64,000 nt of DNA, from positions 1-64,000 of the forward strand of contig CAIJPE010000317.1 in NCBI GenBank assembly GCA_903822435.1. Reading direction: 5' to 3'. The notes under the pieces are model-generated. The model was not told the origin of the DNA, did no database searches, and saw only the letters and a program-made list of their open reading frames with translations. The translations under genes and the position numbers were made by a program. Of this stretch, positions 1 through 10,011 are shown piece after piece. This DNA comes from an uncultured beta proteobacterium (GTDB taxonomy: Bacteria; Pseudomonadota; Gammaproteobacteria; Burkholderiales; Burkholderiaceae_C). Each line of letters opens with the position of its first letter. Position 1 is the stretch's first letter.

Positions 1-135
1 GCCGCCATCAACTACAACCTGAGCAAGCGCACCAAGGTGTTCACGTACTACACCAAGCTGGACGACGCCAAGGTGGTCTACAACGGCGTCGGCAACCGGA
101 AGTCCATCGCCCTGGGCATTCGCCACAACTTCTGA
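1..135 (+). CDS. C-terminal end of a Gram-negative porin (partial)
   Basis: Only the last 44 residues are in the window, reading in frame from the first base to a TGA. They show alternating polar and aromatic residues typical of outer-membrane beta-strands (AAINYNLSKRTKVFTYYTK), and the protein ends in RHNF. A terminal Phe is the usual outer-membrane insertion signal. The NLSKRT..FTYYTK pattern is characteristic of burkholderial general porins (trimeric 16-strand family), which let small hydrophilic solutes cross the outer membrane. A hairpin terminator follows. The start and most of the barrel lie upstream, so substrate preference cannot be judged. Confidence 0.85.
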   Translation, partial: AAINYNLSKRTKVFTYYTKLDDAKVVYNGVGNRKSIALGIRHNF

Positions 136-190
136 TTGCGGCCTTCGGGCTGAACGGGCTGGCCCGACGGGGCCGGTCGATCAGGCAGGA

Positions 191-215
191 AGCCGGTCCC
201 TGGACCGGCTTTTTT
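191..215 (+). terminator. Rho-independent terminator of the porin gene
   Basis: A perfect 8-bp stem (AGCCGGTC / GACCGGCT) with a 4-nt loop is followed directly by five T residues. It lies 55 nt after the porin stop. The minus side has no T-run, so it acts on the plus strand only and does not obviously serve the convergent xerD. Confidence 0.85.
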
Positions 216-230
216 CATGGGCGCCGAGCT

Positions 231-1163
231 TCAACCGCGCGGATGGTGCTGGGCGTGCAGCCGCCGCAACCGCTCGCGGGCCACGTGCGTGTAGATGGTG
301 GTGGTGCCGATGTCGGCATGGCCCAGCAGCATCTGCACGGCCCGCAGGTCGGCACCATGGTTGAGCAGGTGCGTGGCAAAGGCGTGGCGCAAGGTGTGCG
401 GCGACAGCGGTGCGGTGATCCCGGCCACCACGGCATGGCGCTTGATGAGCCGCCAGAACATCTGGCGCGTCATGCCTTCGCCCCGGCGGGTGACGAACAG
501 CGCCTCGCAGGACTGCGGCCCCAGAATCACCGGCCGGGCCTCGGCCAGGTAGCGCCGAAGCCAGGCATGCGCCTCGGCACCGAAGGGCACGAGCCGCTCG
601 CGCGAGCCCTTGCCCCGGATGCGCAGCACGCCTTCGTCGAGGCCCAGGTGGATGGAAGGCAGCTCCACCAGTTCGCTCACGCGCAGACCGCTGGCGTACA
701 GCAGCTCGATCATCGTACGGTCGCGCAGGCCCAGCGGCGTGTCGACCTCGGGCGCCGCCAGCAGGGCTTCCACCTGCGCTTCGCTCAGGCTCTTGGGCAC
801 GCGAAGCGGCTGGCGCGCCGACATCAGCCGCAATGTGGGGTCGGTGGGCACGAGCCGCTCGCGAACCGCCCAGCGGAAGAAGCGCTTGAAGACGGTCAGG
901 CGACGATTGGCCGTGGTGGCCCGGGTGGCCGCGTGGCGCGCGGCCATGAAGGCCAGCAGGTCGGCCTCGGTGGTGGCGTCCAGGGTCTTGCCGCATGCGG
1001 CGCGCAGCCAGGCGGCGTACAGGCTCAGGTCACGCCGGTAGGCCGCAAGCGTCAGAGGCGCCAGGCCGTCCTCGATCCACAGGGCGTCGATGAACCGGTC
1101 GACCAGCGCCGCGCTGCCGGGATCCGGGCCGGTGTCTGCGACGGCGGCCGGCTCCGGGCTCAA
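231..1163 (-). CDS. xerD: Tyrosine recombinase XerD
   Basis: Site-specific recombinase that, with XerC, resolves chromosome dimers at dif at the division septum under FtsK control. The 310 residues have the usual length. The N-terminal SAM-like core-binding domain covers about residues 18-105 ([19 protein letters not shown]) and the catalytic domain about 120-310. The full catalytic set is visible: R161 in [11 protein letters not shown]185 in [12 protein letters not shown]256 and R259 in [13 protein letters not shown]282 in LLGHADIGT and nucleophile Y291 in TIYTHV. The tail [15 protein letters not shown] resembles XerD rather than XerC. The start chosen is TTG, overlapping the stop of the upstream Bug gene by 4 nt (translational coupling). 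No ATG occurs before the conserved domain. Confidence 0.95.
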   Translation of the reverse strand: MSPEPAAVADTGPDPGSAALVDRFIDALWIEDGLAPLTLAAYRRDLSLYAAWLRAACGKTLDATTEADLLAFMAARHAATRATTANRRLTVFKRFFRWAVRERLVPTDPTLRLMSARQPLRVPKSLSEAQVEALLAAPEVDTPLGLRDRTMIELLYASGLRVSELVELPSIHLGLDEGVLRIRGKGSRERLVPFGAEAHAWLRRYLAEARPVILGPQSCEALFVTRRGEGMTRQMFWRLIKRHAVVAGITAPLSPHTLRHAFATHLLNHGADLRAVQMLLGHADIGTTTIYTHVARERLRRLHAQHHPRG

Positions 1164-2149
1164 TCGAGCTTCAACCCCTGCTTGGCCACGACCGCCTGGT
1201 AGACCTCCAGCTCGGCCTTGATCTGCTGGGCGAACTGCTCAGGGGTGTTGCCCACGACGAGCGAGCCGGTGTCTTCGATGCGCTTCTTCACGCCCGGATC
1301 CTCCAGCGCCTTGCGCACGGCGCCAGCCAGCCGTTCGACCACCTCCCTGGGCATGCCCTTGGGGCCGACGATGCCGTAGTAGGCCATGCGATTGACGGGC
1401 TCCAGCCCGACTTCCTTGAAGGTGGGCACGTTGGGCAGCTGGGCCAGGCGCTGGGGCGCGGCCACCACGATGGGAATCAGGCGGCCTTCCTTGATGAAGG
1501 GCAAGGCACTGGGCATGTTGTCGAAGATGATGGGCACCTGGCCCGCCACCGTGTCGTTCAACGCGGGCCCGGCGCCGCGATAGGGAATGTGCGTCATGAA
1601 GACGCCGGCCAGGCTCTTGAAGAGCTCGGTCTGCAGGTGTCCGATGCCGCCCGTGCCCGAGCTGGAATAGCTGTATTTGCCGGGGTTCTTCTTGAGTTCG
1701 GCGACGAAGCCCTTGTAGTCGCGCGCCGGAAAGGACGGGTGCACGGCAATCACGTTGGGCGTGGCGGCGATGTTGCTGACCGGCGTGAAGTCGGTCACCG
1801 GGTTGTAGCCGATCCGCGGGTTGATGGCCGGGTTGGCCGCGGTGGTGGACACCGTGCCCATGCCGATGACGTACCCGTCGGGTTGCGCCTTGACCACGTC
1901 CAGCGCGCCCACCGAGCCGCCGCCGCCGGCCTTGTTCTCGACCACCACCTGCTGGCCCAGGGCGGCGCTCATGCGCTCGCCGACGATGCGCGCGACGATG
2001 TCGGTGGTGCCGCCCGGCGCGAAGGGCACGATCAGCCGCACCGGCTTGGTCGGGTAGGACTGTGACTGCGCCAGCAGCGGCACGGTGCAGGCCGCCAGGG
2101 CCAGTGCCTGCAGCAGGTGGCGCCGTGCGGGGAGTCGGGTCTGCGTCAT
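1160..2149 (-). CDS. Bug/TctC-family periplasmic substrate-binding protein
   Basis: Periplasmic solute receptor of the tripartite tricarboxylate transporter type, a family hugely expanded in Burkholderiales; members bind carboxylates and small aromatic acids. The 329 residues begin with a signal peptide (about 1-28, cut after LLAQSQS). The mature start [19 protein letters not shown] is the family hallmark, followed by [20 protein letters not shown] and the ligand-loop region [19 protein letters not shown]. No TctA/TctB membrane partners are adjacent, so it is an orphan receptor, as is common. It shares a 4-nt overlap with xerD downstream, which is functionally unrelated. The ligand cannot be predicted. 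Confidence 0.93.
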   Translation of the reverse strand: MTQTRLPARRHLLQALALAACTVPLLAQSQSYPTKPVRLIVPFAPGGTTDIVARIVGERMSAALGQQVVVENKAGGGGSVGALDVVKAQPDGYVIGMGTVSTTAANPAINPRIGYNPVTDFTPVSNIAATPNVIAVHPSFPARDYKGFVAELKKNPGKYSYSSSGTGGIGHLQTELFKSLAGVFMTHIPYRGAGPALNDTVAGQVPIIFDNMPSALPFIKEGRLIPIVVAAPQRLAQLPNVPTFKEVGLEPVNRMAYYGIVGPKGMPREVVERLAGAVRKALEDPGVKKRIEDTGSLVVGNTPEQFAQQIKAELEVYQAVVAKQGLKLD

Positions 2150-2202
2150 GGGGTGTCTCCGTCGTTGTTCTGGAATCAGGTAGGGCGGGTGAAGCCAGGC
2201 TC

Positions 2203-2886
2203 TCAGCGGGCCTGGCCCAGCAGCCCGGCGCGCAGGCGCTTGTCATACGGCTGGTCGCCGATGAAGGACCGCAGCAGGGTGCCATAGAAGTCTTCGCCGC
2301 TGATCGGGCTGCCCCGCAGCGTGCCGTTGACCGTGAAGAGCATGCCCCGTGCGGGGTCGAAGTCGAGGTCGACGACGTCGCCCTTGTGCACCTTCACCAA
2401 TTCATTGATCTGTGCTTCGAAGCGGCCGATGCGTTCATTGAGCATGCCCGCGGCTTCGGGGCTGCCGGCGTTGCGCGACATGCCGTCGCGGCTGGCCTTG
2501 GCAAACTCGCCGGCCGGCACGTCCACCAGCATGCGGATCTGCAGCCGCTTGGGCCCCGGCAAGGCGGTGATCTGTGCGGCGTCACTGGCGCGTGAAGTCA
2601 GGTAAAGGCCGGCTGCATAGCCCTTGAACCAGGCCACGGCCCGCACGCCCGTGCCGTTGAGCACCAGATCGGTCTTGGCCACCTGCACATGACGATCGAA
2701 AGGCTGGCCCTCGACCATCAGCGGCCCTTCGTCGGCCCGCGAAAGGCCAGGCCACAGGCACAACACGGCGGCCAGCCACAGCAGCGCCAGGGCCAGGCGC
2801 CTGGCAGCCAGGGCGGCAGAGGGAAGCTGGCGGCGGGTGCGGGCAGTGTTGGCGGGATGCATGGGCAGGATCATGAACGAGGTCAT
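2203..2886 (-). CDS. Chalcone-isomerase-like exported protein
   Basis: A 227-residue protein with an N-terminal hydrophobic signal segment ([21 protein letters not shown]) followed by a domain of about 165 residues. Features such as [39 protein letters not shown] and [16 protein letters not shown] match the bacterial chalcone isomerase-like family. In bacteria these are periplasmic proteins of unknown function, and no flavonoid chemistry should be inferred. Three in-frame ATGs (positions 2886, 2874, 2862) precede the signal peptide and none has a clear Shine-Dalgarno sequence. The last would give the most standard signal peptide ([11 protein letters not shown]). It lies between the Bug gene and queG on the same strand. 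Confidence 0.8.
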   Translation of the reverse strand: MTSFMILPMHPANTARTRRQLPSAALAARRLALALLWLAAVLCLWPGLSRADEGPLMVEGQPFDRHVQVAKTDLVLNGTGVRAVAWFKGYAAGLYLTSRASDAAQITALPGPKRLQIRMLVDVPAGEFAKASRDGMSRNAGSPEAAGMLNERIGRFEAQINELVKVHKGDVVDLDFDPARGMLFTVNGTLRGSPISGEDFYGTLLRSFIGDQPYDKRLRAGLLGQAR

Positions 2887-2938
2887 GAAGCTTGAACGCG
2901 GATACTGCCCTATCGGCCGACTGCCGGCGATGTGGAAA

Positions 2939-4048
2939 TCACGAGGGTGTGCATTGCGCCAGCGCCCATTCGATGTGCTCGGCCACCAGCGGCGGGGCCG
3001 AAGGCAGGGCCTCGCCCAGCGCCTGCACGATGGCCGGGTCGCCCGACTCGCGGGCTGCATTGCCCAGGGCTACGGCCAGGTTGCGCCGCCACCGCATGAA
3101 GCCGATGCGGCGGATGGCACTGCCCTCGGTGCGCCGGAGGAACGCCGCTTCGTCCCAGGCCCACAGTTGCAGCAGCGTGGACTGGGCCCAGGGAGCCCGC
3201 ACGTCGAAATCGGCCAGCGGCGAGCGCTGCGCGTACTTGTTCCAGGGGCAGGCGGTCTGGCAGTCGTCGCAACCGTAGATGCGATTGCCCATCGCAGGGC
3301 GCAGGGCGGGGTCGATGGCCCCCTCGTGCTCGATCGTGAGGTAGCTGATGCAGCGGCGCGCATCCAGCCGGTAAGGCGCGACGATGGCCTGCGTGGGGCA
3401 GGCATCCAGGCACGCCCTGCAGGTGCCGCAGTGGGCGCCATCGTCGAAGGCGCCGTCGGGATCGAGGGGCAATGCCAGGTCGACGAAGATTTCGCCCAGG
3501 AAGTACATCGACCCCGCCTCGCGAGAGAGCGACAGCGTGTGCTTGCCGCGCCAGCCCAGGCCGGCCCGCGAGGCGATCTCGACCTCCAGCACCGGGGCCG
3601 AGTCGGTGAAGACACGATGGCCCAGCGGGCCCACCGCCGCGGCCAGCCGGTCGGCCAGGGATTGCAGCCGTGCGCGCAGAACCTTGTGGTAATCGCGGCC
3701 CCGGGCGTAGAGCGACACCACCGCACGGTGCGGGTCGGCCAGCGCCGCGGACTCGGCCTGCAGCCAGCCATCGGGTGCGGCACGCGGCAGGTAGTCCATG
3801 CGGGCGCTGATGATGCGCACGGTGCCCGGCCGCAATTCGGCCGGCCGGGCCCGCTTCAGGCCATGGGCGGCCATGTAGGCCATGCTGCCGTGGAAGCCTG
3901 CCTCCAGCCATCTCAGCAGGCCGGGCTCGGCGCTGGAGAGATCGACGTCGGCAATGCCGATCTGTGAGAATCCCAACCCACGGGACCACCCCCGCAGTTG
4001 TTGCACGAGTTGGTGACCACCCTCGACATGGACTTCGTGCTGCCCCAT
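2939..4048 (-). CDS. queG: Epoxyqueuosine reductase QueG
   Basis: Catalyses the last step of queuosine synthesis: cobalamin-dependent reduction of epoxyqueuosine to queuosine in the wobble position of tRNAs with GUN anticodons. The 369 residues fit the family. The N-terminal region has GFSQIGIADVDLS and GFHGSMAYM. The conserved GWRGKHTLSLSREAGSMYF and FLGEIFVDLALP precede two 4Fe-4S clusters, CGTCRACLDACPTQAI and the later C.DDCQTACPWN, with RRCISYLTIE between them. A HEAT-like C-terminus (GFMRWRRNLAVALGNAA) completes it. The start overlaps the divergent tsaE start by about 20 nt, so the two genes must share a very compact promoter zone. Confidence 0.95.
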   Translation of the reverse strand: MGQHEVHVEGGHQLVQQLRGWSRGLGFSQIGIADVDLSSAEPGLLRWLEAGFHGSMAYMAAHGLKRARPAELRPGTVRIISARMDYLPRAAPDGWLQAESAALADPHRAVVSLYARGRDYHKVLRARLQSLADRLAAAVGPLGHRVFTDSAPVLEVEIASRAGLGWRGKHTLSLSREAGSMYFLGEIFVDLALPLDPDGAFDDGAHCGTCRACLDACPTQAIVAPYRLDARRCISYLTIEHEGAIDPALRPAMGNRIYGCDDCQTACPWNKYAQRSPLADFDVRAPWAQSTLLQLWAWDEAAFLRRTEGSAIRRIGFMRWRRNLAVALGNAARESGDPAIVQALGEALPSAPPLVAEHIEWALAQCTPS

Positions 4049-4513
4049 GGGCCCATTCTAGGAACGCGCCGCATCGGCTGGCCCGACGAGGCCGCCTGCA
4101 CGGCCTTCGCGGCCGAGTTGGCCCTGCGTCCGGGCATCGGTGATGCGTTCATCGCCCTGCATGGCCCGCTGGGGGCGGGCAAGACCACCTTCGTGAGACA
4201 CCTCCTGCGCGCCATGGGCGTGCAGGGCCGCATCAAGAGCCCCACCTATGCCGTGGTCGAGCTCTACGAGCGGCCCGGTTGCGCCATCTCCCACTTCGAT
4301 TTCTACCGCTTCAACGACCCGCGCGAATGGTCGGACGCCGGCTTTCGCGATATCTTTGCGGCGCCGGGCCTGAAGCTGGCCGAATGGCCCGAGAAGGCAG
4401 CGGGCCTGCTGCCCCAGCCCGACCTGGCGCTGTGGATCGAACCGGCTGAAGACCAGTCCCGCGTGGTGCGGCTCGAAGCCGCGACGCCGCTGGGTCTGGT
4501 CCTGATCGAATGA
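4028..4513 (+). CDS. tsaE: tRNA threonylcarbamoyladenosine synthesis ATPase TsaE
   Basis: P-loop ATPase that works with TsaB and TsaD to install t6A37 on ANN-decoding tRNAs. The 161 residues contain the Walker A motif GPLGAGKTTFVRHLL (about 46-60), the switch-like SPTYAVVELYE and the family signature HFDFYRFNDPREW. LKLAEWPEKA follows. I placed the start at the ATG giving MDFVLPHGP; an in-frame TTG 30 nt upstream is possible but lies deeper in divergent queG. It overlaps the amidase gene by 4 nt (ATGA). The tsaE-amiC pair is a conserved proteobacterial arrangement, so the two are surely co-transcribed. Confidence 0.95.
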   Translation: MDFVLPHGPILGTRRIGWPDEAACTAFAAELALRPGIGDAFIALHGPLGAGKTTFVRHLLRAMGVQGRIKSPTYAVVELYERPGCAISHFDFYRFNDPREWSDAGFRDIFAAPGLKLAEWPEKAAGLLPQPDLALWIEPAEDQSRVVRLEAATPLGLVLIE

Positions 4514-5913
4514 CGACACCGACCCGCCGCCGCGCCTTGCGCGCCATGGGCACGCTGGCGCTGGCCCTGGGCGCGCCGCAACTGGCGCAGGGCGCCACCA
4601 TCCTGGCCGTGCGCTTGTGGCCCGCCCGCGATTACACGCGCGTCACCATCGAGTCCGACCAGCCGCTGGCCGCCACCCACCTGCTGACCGAAGCGCCGTT
4701 CAGGCTGGTGGTGGACATCGACGGCCTGGAACTGAACGCCGCCCTGCGCGAACTGGTGGGCAAGGTCCGGCCCGACGACCCCTACATTGCCGGGGTGCGG
4801 GCCGGCCAGTACCAGCCGCGCGTGGTGCGCCTGGTGTTCGATCTCAAGCAGCCCGTTCTGCCGCAGCAGTTCGCGCTGGACCCGGTGGCGGCGTATCGCT
4901 ACCGGCTGGTATTGGACCTCTATCCCCCGCAGGAGGCCGACCCCCTGTTGGCCCTGGTGCGCGAACGCGAAGGGGCCGGCCAGCGGGCGGCCGACTCGGT
5001 GAACGACGCCCTCGGCGAACTGATCGCCCGCATCGATCGGCCCGGCATGCCTGCCTCGGGGGCGCCCACGCCGACCGGTGGCGCGTCGGCGCCCACGGCT
5101 CCTGCGCCGGTGGTGATGGCGGCGGCCCCGCCGGCATCCCCCCCCGCCACCCCAGCACCGCCGGCAGCGCCCCCGACGATGAGCGAGCGCCAGCGCGTCG
5201 ACCGCCTGGTGATCGTGGCCCTGGACCCCGGCCATGGCGGCGAAGACCCGGGTGCGGTAGGGCCCAGCGGCCTGCGCGAGAAGGACGTGGTGCTGGCCGT
5301 CGGCCTGGCCCTGCGCGAGCGCCTGAACGCCCTGCCCGGCATGCGCGTGATGATGACCCGCGACGCCGACTTCTTCGTGCCGCTGGACGACCGCGTGCGC
5401 AAGGCCCGCCGCGTGCAGGCCGACCTCTTCGTGAGCATCCACGCCGACGCCTTCTTCCGGCCCGAGGCGCGCGGCGCCAGCGTATTCGCGCTGTCCACCA
5501 AGGGCGCCAGCAGCACCGCCGCGCGCTGGATGGCCCAGCGCGAGAACGCCGCCGACCAGGTGGGCGGCGTGAACGTGGCGCGCGTGCGCGACCCCCAGGT
5601 ACTGCACGCCCTACTGGACATGAGCACCACCGCGCAGATCAAGGACAGCCTGAAGCTGGGCCGCGAGGTGCTGACGCGCATTGGCGCCGTGGGGCGCCTG
5701 CACAAGGATCAGGTCGAGCAGGCCGGCTTCGCCGTGCTCAAGGCGCCCGACATCCCCAGCATCCTGGTGGAGACCGCGTTCATCTCCAACCCCGAGGAAG
5801 AAGACCGTCTGCGGGACCCCTCCTACCGCTCAAAGTTGGTGGAAGCCCTGGCCGGCGGCATCAGGCACTACTTCGAACGCAACCCGCCCCTGGCCCGCCA
5901 GCGCACGCTGTAG
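4510..5913 (+). CDS. amiC: N-acetylmuramoyl-L-alanine amidase AmiC-type
   Basis: Periplasmic zinc amidase that cleaves septal peptidoglycan between MurNAc and L-Ala during daughter-cell separation. The 467 residues start with a twin-arginine-like signal (RRRALRAMGTLALALGAPQLAQG). An AMIN domain (about 30-140) follows that targets septal peptidoglycan, then a Pro/Ala-rich linker (about 175-230) and an Amidase_3 catalytic domain (about 237-455). Zinc and catalytic residues are visible: His in LDPGHGGEDPGAVGP, Glu in GLREKDVVLAVG, His in FVSIHADAF and Glu in SILVETAFISNPEEE. The helical insert that normally blocks the active site until EnvC/NlpD activation appears around residues 335-385. Confidence 0.94.
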   Translation: MTTPTRRRALRAMGTLALALGAPQLAQGATILAVRLWPARDYTRVTIESDQPLAATHLLTEAPFRLVVDIDGLELNAALRELVGKVRPDDPYIAGVRAGQYQPRVVRLVFDLKQPVLPQQFALDPVAAYRYRLVLDLYPPQEADPLLALVREREGAGQRAADSVNDALGELIARIDRPGMPASGAPTPTGGASAPTAPAPVVMAAAPPASPPATPAPPAAPPTMSERQRVDRLVIVALDPGHGGEDPGAVGPSGLREKDVVLAVGLALRERLNALPGMRVMMTRDADFFVPLDDRVRKARRVQADLFVSIHADAFFRPEARGASVFALSTKGASSTAARWMAQRENAADQVGGVNVARVRDPQVLHALLDMSTTAQIKDSLKLGREVLTRIGAVGRLHKDQVEQAGFAVLKAPDIPSILVETAFISNPEEEDRLRDPSYRSKLVEALAGGIRHYFERNPPLARQRTL

Positions 5914-5926
5914 CGGCCGCCTGCGG

Positions 5927-7027
5927 CTAGCGGCGCGACGTGCCCAGGTAGCGCTTGCGCCAGAAGAACACCACCAGCCCGATCCCGATCGTCACCATCA
6001 CGCCGAAGGCCACCCAGAAGCCCGTGGGCGAATGGATCAGCGGCAGGGCCTCGAAGTTCATGCCGAAGAAGCCGGTGATCAGGTTCAAGGGCAGAAACAC
6101 GGCCGTGAGCACGGTGAGCGTGCGCATGATGTCGTTGGTGCGGTGGCCCAGTGCCGAGAAGTGCATCTGCACCGCCGTTTCGGCGCTCTGCTCCAGGCGA
6201 CGCACGTGGCCCAGCACCCTTTCGATGTGCTCCAGCACGTCGCGCGAGCGGACCCGCAGGAGCTCGCGCTCGCGACGGGCCTGCGGCTGGCCCTCGTCGG
6301 GCCATTCGTCCAGGGCGTCGATCCACTCCTGCACGGCGCTGCGCTGGTCTTCGCAGGTGTCTTCCAGCAGGTGCAGCGCGTTGCGCGACTCCAGAAGGAT
6401 CTGCCAGTCGTCGAAGCGGCTGCGGGGGTCGAGCAGTTGCTGCTGCAGCGTGCCCAGCTGCCGCGTGAGCAGCCGGCGCAGGTCGAGGTAGCTGTCCACC
6501 ATGTGGTTGAGCATCCGCAGCATCAGCTCCGCCGCGCTCACCGGCAGGCGCGCCGAGCCGCGAGCATCGCTGCCGGCGGCCAGGCTGGACATGCGCTGGG
6601 CGAAGAAGTCGCGCACCGAGCAATCGGTGGGATGCACGGTCAGCAGCACGCGGTCGAACAGGGCAAAGCCGACCGGGCTGGTGTCGATGGCGGCCAGGGC
6701 CTGGCGCGCCGATGTGGCCGTGCCGTGGTTCTCGTCGAAGAATTTGTCCGCAGTGCCGGCCCCTGGGGCCAGGCGCCGGAAGATCATCAGGTCGTACCAG
6801 GACGTGTAGTCGAAGTGGCTCGGCAGCTGGTTGTTCAGCAGGTCGGACACGTGGAGGTCGACGAGCCCGGCGCCCGTCCAGCGCAGCAGGGCGGCCTGCA
6901 GGTCGTGCACCCGAAGCTCGAACTCGCGGCGGGCGCTGCCAAGCCACAGGAAGCCCGTGGCCGGCAACGCGTCGGGAATGGCATCGAGTTCGACGAAGCG
7001 GTCGGCGTCGAGGTGGAAGATGCGCAT
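5927..7027 (-). CDS. CorA-family divalent cation transporter
   Basis: Pentameric inner-membrane channel of the CorA/ZntB/ALR superfamily, carrying Mg2+ or another divalent ion. The 366 residues are a long cytoplasmic domain with an extended coiled helix (about 200-300). Two C-terminal membrane helices bracket the essential selectivity signature G322-M323-N324 (LNLITGFFGMNFEALPL). The tail is short and basic (WRKRYLGTSRR), as in CorA. The periplasmic loop after GMN reads FEALPLIHSPTGFW and so lacks the usual MPE(L/F) sequence, leaving ion preference (Mg2+, Co2+ or Zn2+) open. It follows hemB by 19 nt on the same strand and is probably transcribed with it. Confidence 0.88.
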   Translation of the reverse strand: MRIFHLDADRFVELDAIPDALPATGFLWLGSARREFELRVHDLQAALLRWTGAGLVDLHVSDLLNNQLPSHFDYTSWYDLMIFRRLAPGAGTADKFFDENHGTATSARQALAAIDTSPVGFALFDRVLLTVHPTDCSVRDFFAQRMSSLAAGSDARGSARLPVSAAELMLRMLNHMVDSYLDLRRLLTRQLGTLQQQLLDPRSRFDDWQILLESRNALHLLEDTCEDQRSAVQEWIDALDEWPDEGQPQARRERELLRVRSRDVLEHIERVLGHVRRLEQSAETAVQMHFSALGHRTNDIMRTLTVLTAVFLPLNLITGFFGMNFEALPLIHSPTGFWVAFGVMVTIGIGLVVFFWRKRYLGTSRR

Positions 7028-7046
7028 GCCGCCCGCCGCGGCCGGC

Positions 7047-8054
<1,008 letters not shown>

Positions 8055-8161
8055 CTACTCCTGTTGTGTGGTGGCGTCTACACGCGTTTAGGCGTCGACA
8101 AACCGCCGCTTCACTCGAAAATCTTCTGATAAAGTCATTCTTGGATGATAGCCGCGAGGTC

Positions 8162-8257
8162 GTCATCCCCTGCTTTTCCTCCCTGAGCAGGTGCCTTAGC
8201 GTGATGACAGCGATAAGGCTTGCCGGCCCCGGCCTGAGCGCCGGGGCCTCTTTTTCT
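8162..8257 (+). ncRNA. Candidate structured small RNA ending in a terminator
   Basis: The gap between divergent hemB and hemJ holds nested inverted repeats. GTCATC (8162-8167) pairs with GATGAC (8203-8208) and encloses CCTGC (8169-8173) pairing with GCAGG (8187-8191). The structure is followed by a very strong terminator hairpin. Since hemJ has its own -10-like box further downstream, this looks like a free-standing transcript rather than a hemJ leader. I could not identify a family (not 6S, 4.5S, tmRNA or RNase P), and no convincing promoter was found upstream; GATAAA at 8128 is the best -10 candidate. The 5' end is unknown. Confidence 0.4.
8225..8257 (+). terminator. Strong Rho-independent terminator
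   Basis: A perfect 9-bp GC stem (GGCCCCGGC / GCCGGGGCC) with a 6-nt loop is followed by TCTTTTTCT. It lies on the strand opposite hemB and upstream of hemJ, with no protein gene to terminate; see the small RNA candidate. Confidence 0.85.
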
Positions 8258-8307
8258 GCACAGGGCCTGGCGAGCCCCTGCCGCCATCAATCGTCCCCGC
8301 CCCGACC

Positions 8308-8313
8308 GATAAT
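8308..8313 (+). promoter_or_regulatory. -10 box of hemJ, near-leaderless
   Basis: GATAAT ends 7 nt before the hemJ ATG and there is no Shine-Dalgarno sequence. With normal spacing transcription would start at or next to the start codon. Confidence 0.45.
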
Positions 8314-8320
8314 GCCGGCA

Positions 8321-8755
8321 ATGAGCAGCGCTTACCTCTGGGTCAAGGCCTTTCACATCATTTTCGTGGCCAGTTGGTTCGCCGGGCTTTTCTACATGCC
8401 CCGGCTCTTCGTCAACCTGGCCATGGTCCCGGCCGACAGCCACGCCGAGCGCGAGCGCTTGCTGCTGATGGCACGCAAGCTGTACCGGTTCTCCAGCCTG
8501 CTGATGGTGCCGGCGCTGGTGCTCGGCCTCTGGCTGTGGCTGGGCTTCGGCATCGGGCACGGCCAGGGCTGGATGCACGCCAAGCTGTTGCTGGTGCTGG
8601 GCGTCATCGGCTACCACCACGTCTGCCGTTCGCTGCTGCGCAGCTTCGAGCAATCGGCCAACCGGCGCAGCCATCGCTGGTTCCGCGTCTTCAACGAGGC
8701 CTCCGTGCTGCTGTTCGCGGCCACCGTGGTGCTGGTGGTGGTCAAGCCCTTCTAG
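8321..8755 (+). CDS. hemJ: HemJ-type protoporphyrinogen IX oxidase (CopD/HemJ family)
   Basis: Integral membrane protein of 144 residues with four predicted helices. YLWVKAFHIIFVASWFAGLFYMPRL at the N-terminus is the HemJ hallmark, with a conserved His in the first helix, followed by LLLMARKLYRFSS and HAKLLLVLGVIGYHH. HemJ oxidises protoporphyrinogen IX to protoporphyrin IX, the penultimate heme step, in bacteria lacking HemG/HemY. The nearby hemB supports this over a copper-resistance CopD role. An ATG three codons upstream (8312) overlaps the -10 box, so the ATG giving MSSAYLW was preferred. It is followed 15 nt later by a VanZ-like gene. Confidence 0.9.
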   Translation: MSSAYLWVKAFHIIFVASWFAGLFYMPRLFVNLAMVPADSHAERERLLLMARKLYRFSSLLMVPALVLGLWLWLGFGIGHGQGWMHAKLLLVLGVIGYHHVCRSLLRSFEQSANRRSHRWFRVFNEASVLLFAATVVLVVVKPF

Positions 8756-8770
8756 GCAGCCTGCTCGACC

Positions 8771-9925
8771 ATGGCGGCCCTGCGGCCCTCCACGCGCCAT
8801 CGCAGCCTGGCCGCGCCACTGTCGCTGGCCTACGCGGCCCTGGTGCTGTACGCAAGCCTGTACCCGTTCACCGATTGGCGATGGCCGCCGGGGCAGCACC
8901 TGCAAGCCCTGGCCCTGCTGCCCTGGACGCGGTGGACCGATTCATTCGACGTCGGGTCCAACCTGCTGGGCTACCTGCCACTGGGCGGCCTGATCACCCT
9001 GGCTGCCTGCCGCAGCGGGGTCCGCCCCTGGATCGGCGTGCTGCTCGGCGCGCTGGCCCCGTCCCTGTTGTCCTACTCCTGCGAGGTCCTGCAGCAATTC
9101 CTGCCGCGCCGCGTGCCAGCGATGGAAGACTGGACGATGAACTCGGCCGGCGCCCTGATCGGCAGCCTGCTGGCGGCGCTGGTGCACAGGCTGGGGATGC
9201 TCGACGGTTGGCACGGGGTGCGCTCGCGATGGTTCGTGCGCGATGGCGCCAGCGGGCTGGCGTTGCTGGCCTTGTGGCCGGTGGGCCTGCTTTTTCCGGC
9301 ACCGGTGCCCCTGGGGCTGGGCCAGGTCGGCGACCGGTTGCGCGACACGCTGGCCCAGTGGCTGGACGACGTCCCCTGGGCAGAGGCCGTCCATGGCCTG
9401 CTGGCCGCGCCCGCGCCCCCCGCAGTGGCCTTGCGCCCGCTGACCGAAGTGCTCATCGTGGCCCTGGGGCTGCTCACACCTTGCCTGTTGGCCTATTCGC
9501 TGATGGCACCGGGCTGGCGCAGGGCCGCGATGGCGCTGGGCATCCTGGCCGTGGGTGCGGGTGCCATGACGCTGTCCACCCTGCTGAACTTCGGCCCGGG
9601 GCACGCCGCGGCCTGGGTCGGGCCGACGGCCGAACCCGGCCTGGGCCTGGGCCTGCTGATGGCGCTGGCCCTGGTGCCCGTGCCGCGACGGTTGGTGAGC
9701 GGGCTGGCCCTGGTGTCCTTGACAGGCCTGGTGGTGGGTGTGGCGCAGGCCCCGGCCGACCCGTATTTCGCGCAAAGCCTGAAGGCCTGGGAGCGCGGCC
9801 GTTTCGTCCGCTTCCACGGGCTGGCGCAGTGGGTGGGCTGGCTGTGGCCCTACCTGGCGATGGCCCTGCTGCTCACCCGCATGGGCACGCGTGACGGGGT
9901 GGACGACCCGCGCAGCCACCTGTAG
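8771..9925 (+). CDS. VanZ-like family membrane protein
   Basis: A 384-residue multi-pass protein. The N-terminal 130 residues match the VanZ-like domain: LVLYASLYPFTDW in the first helix, then NLLGYLPLGGLI, SLLSYSCEVLQQFLP and DWTMNSAGALIGSLLA. The conserved E and D-x-x-x-N residues are present. The C-terminal half adds about five more hydrophobic segments without a recognisable domain. VanZ-like proteins are linked to teicoplanin resistance in enterococci, but in proteobacteria the role is unknown, so no resistance claim is made. It probably belongs to a two-gene operon with hemJ. Confidence 0.85.
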   Translation: MAALRPSTRHRSLAAPLSLAYAALVLYASLYPFTDWRWPPGQHLQALALLPWTRWTDSFDVGSNLLGYLPLGGLITLAACRSGVRPWIGVLLGALAPSLLSYSCEVLQQFLPRRVPAMEDWTMNSAGALIGSLLAALVHRLGMLDGWHGVRSRWFVRDGASGLALLALWPVGLLFPAPVPLGLGQVGDRLRDTLAQWLDDVPWAEAVHGLLAAPAPPAVALRPLTEVLIVALGLLTPCLLAYSLMAPGWRRAAMALGILAVGAGAMTLSTLLNFGPGHAAAWVGPTAEPGLGLGLLMALALVPVPRRLVSGLALVSLTGLVVGVAQAPADPYFAQSLKAWERGRFVRFHGLAQWVGWLWPYLAMALLLTRMGTRDGVDDPRSHL

Positions 9926-10011
9926 GCCGATGTGCCAGGGGCTGCGCAGCGTCACGCCAAGCCGTTCTGTAAACACGGGCGAGCGCGGTCAGGGCACCTG
10001 AAGCCACTGCC

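Noticed and set aside
8771-9925. Glycopeptide-resistance function for the VanZ-like gene
   Set aside because: No vanHAX or regulator genes nearby; the domain is common in Gram-negatives without resistance.
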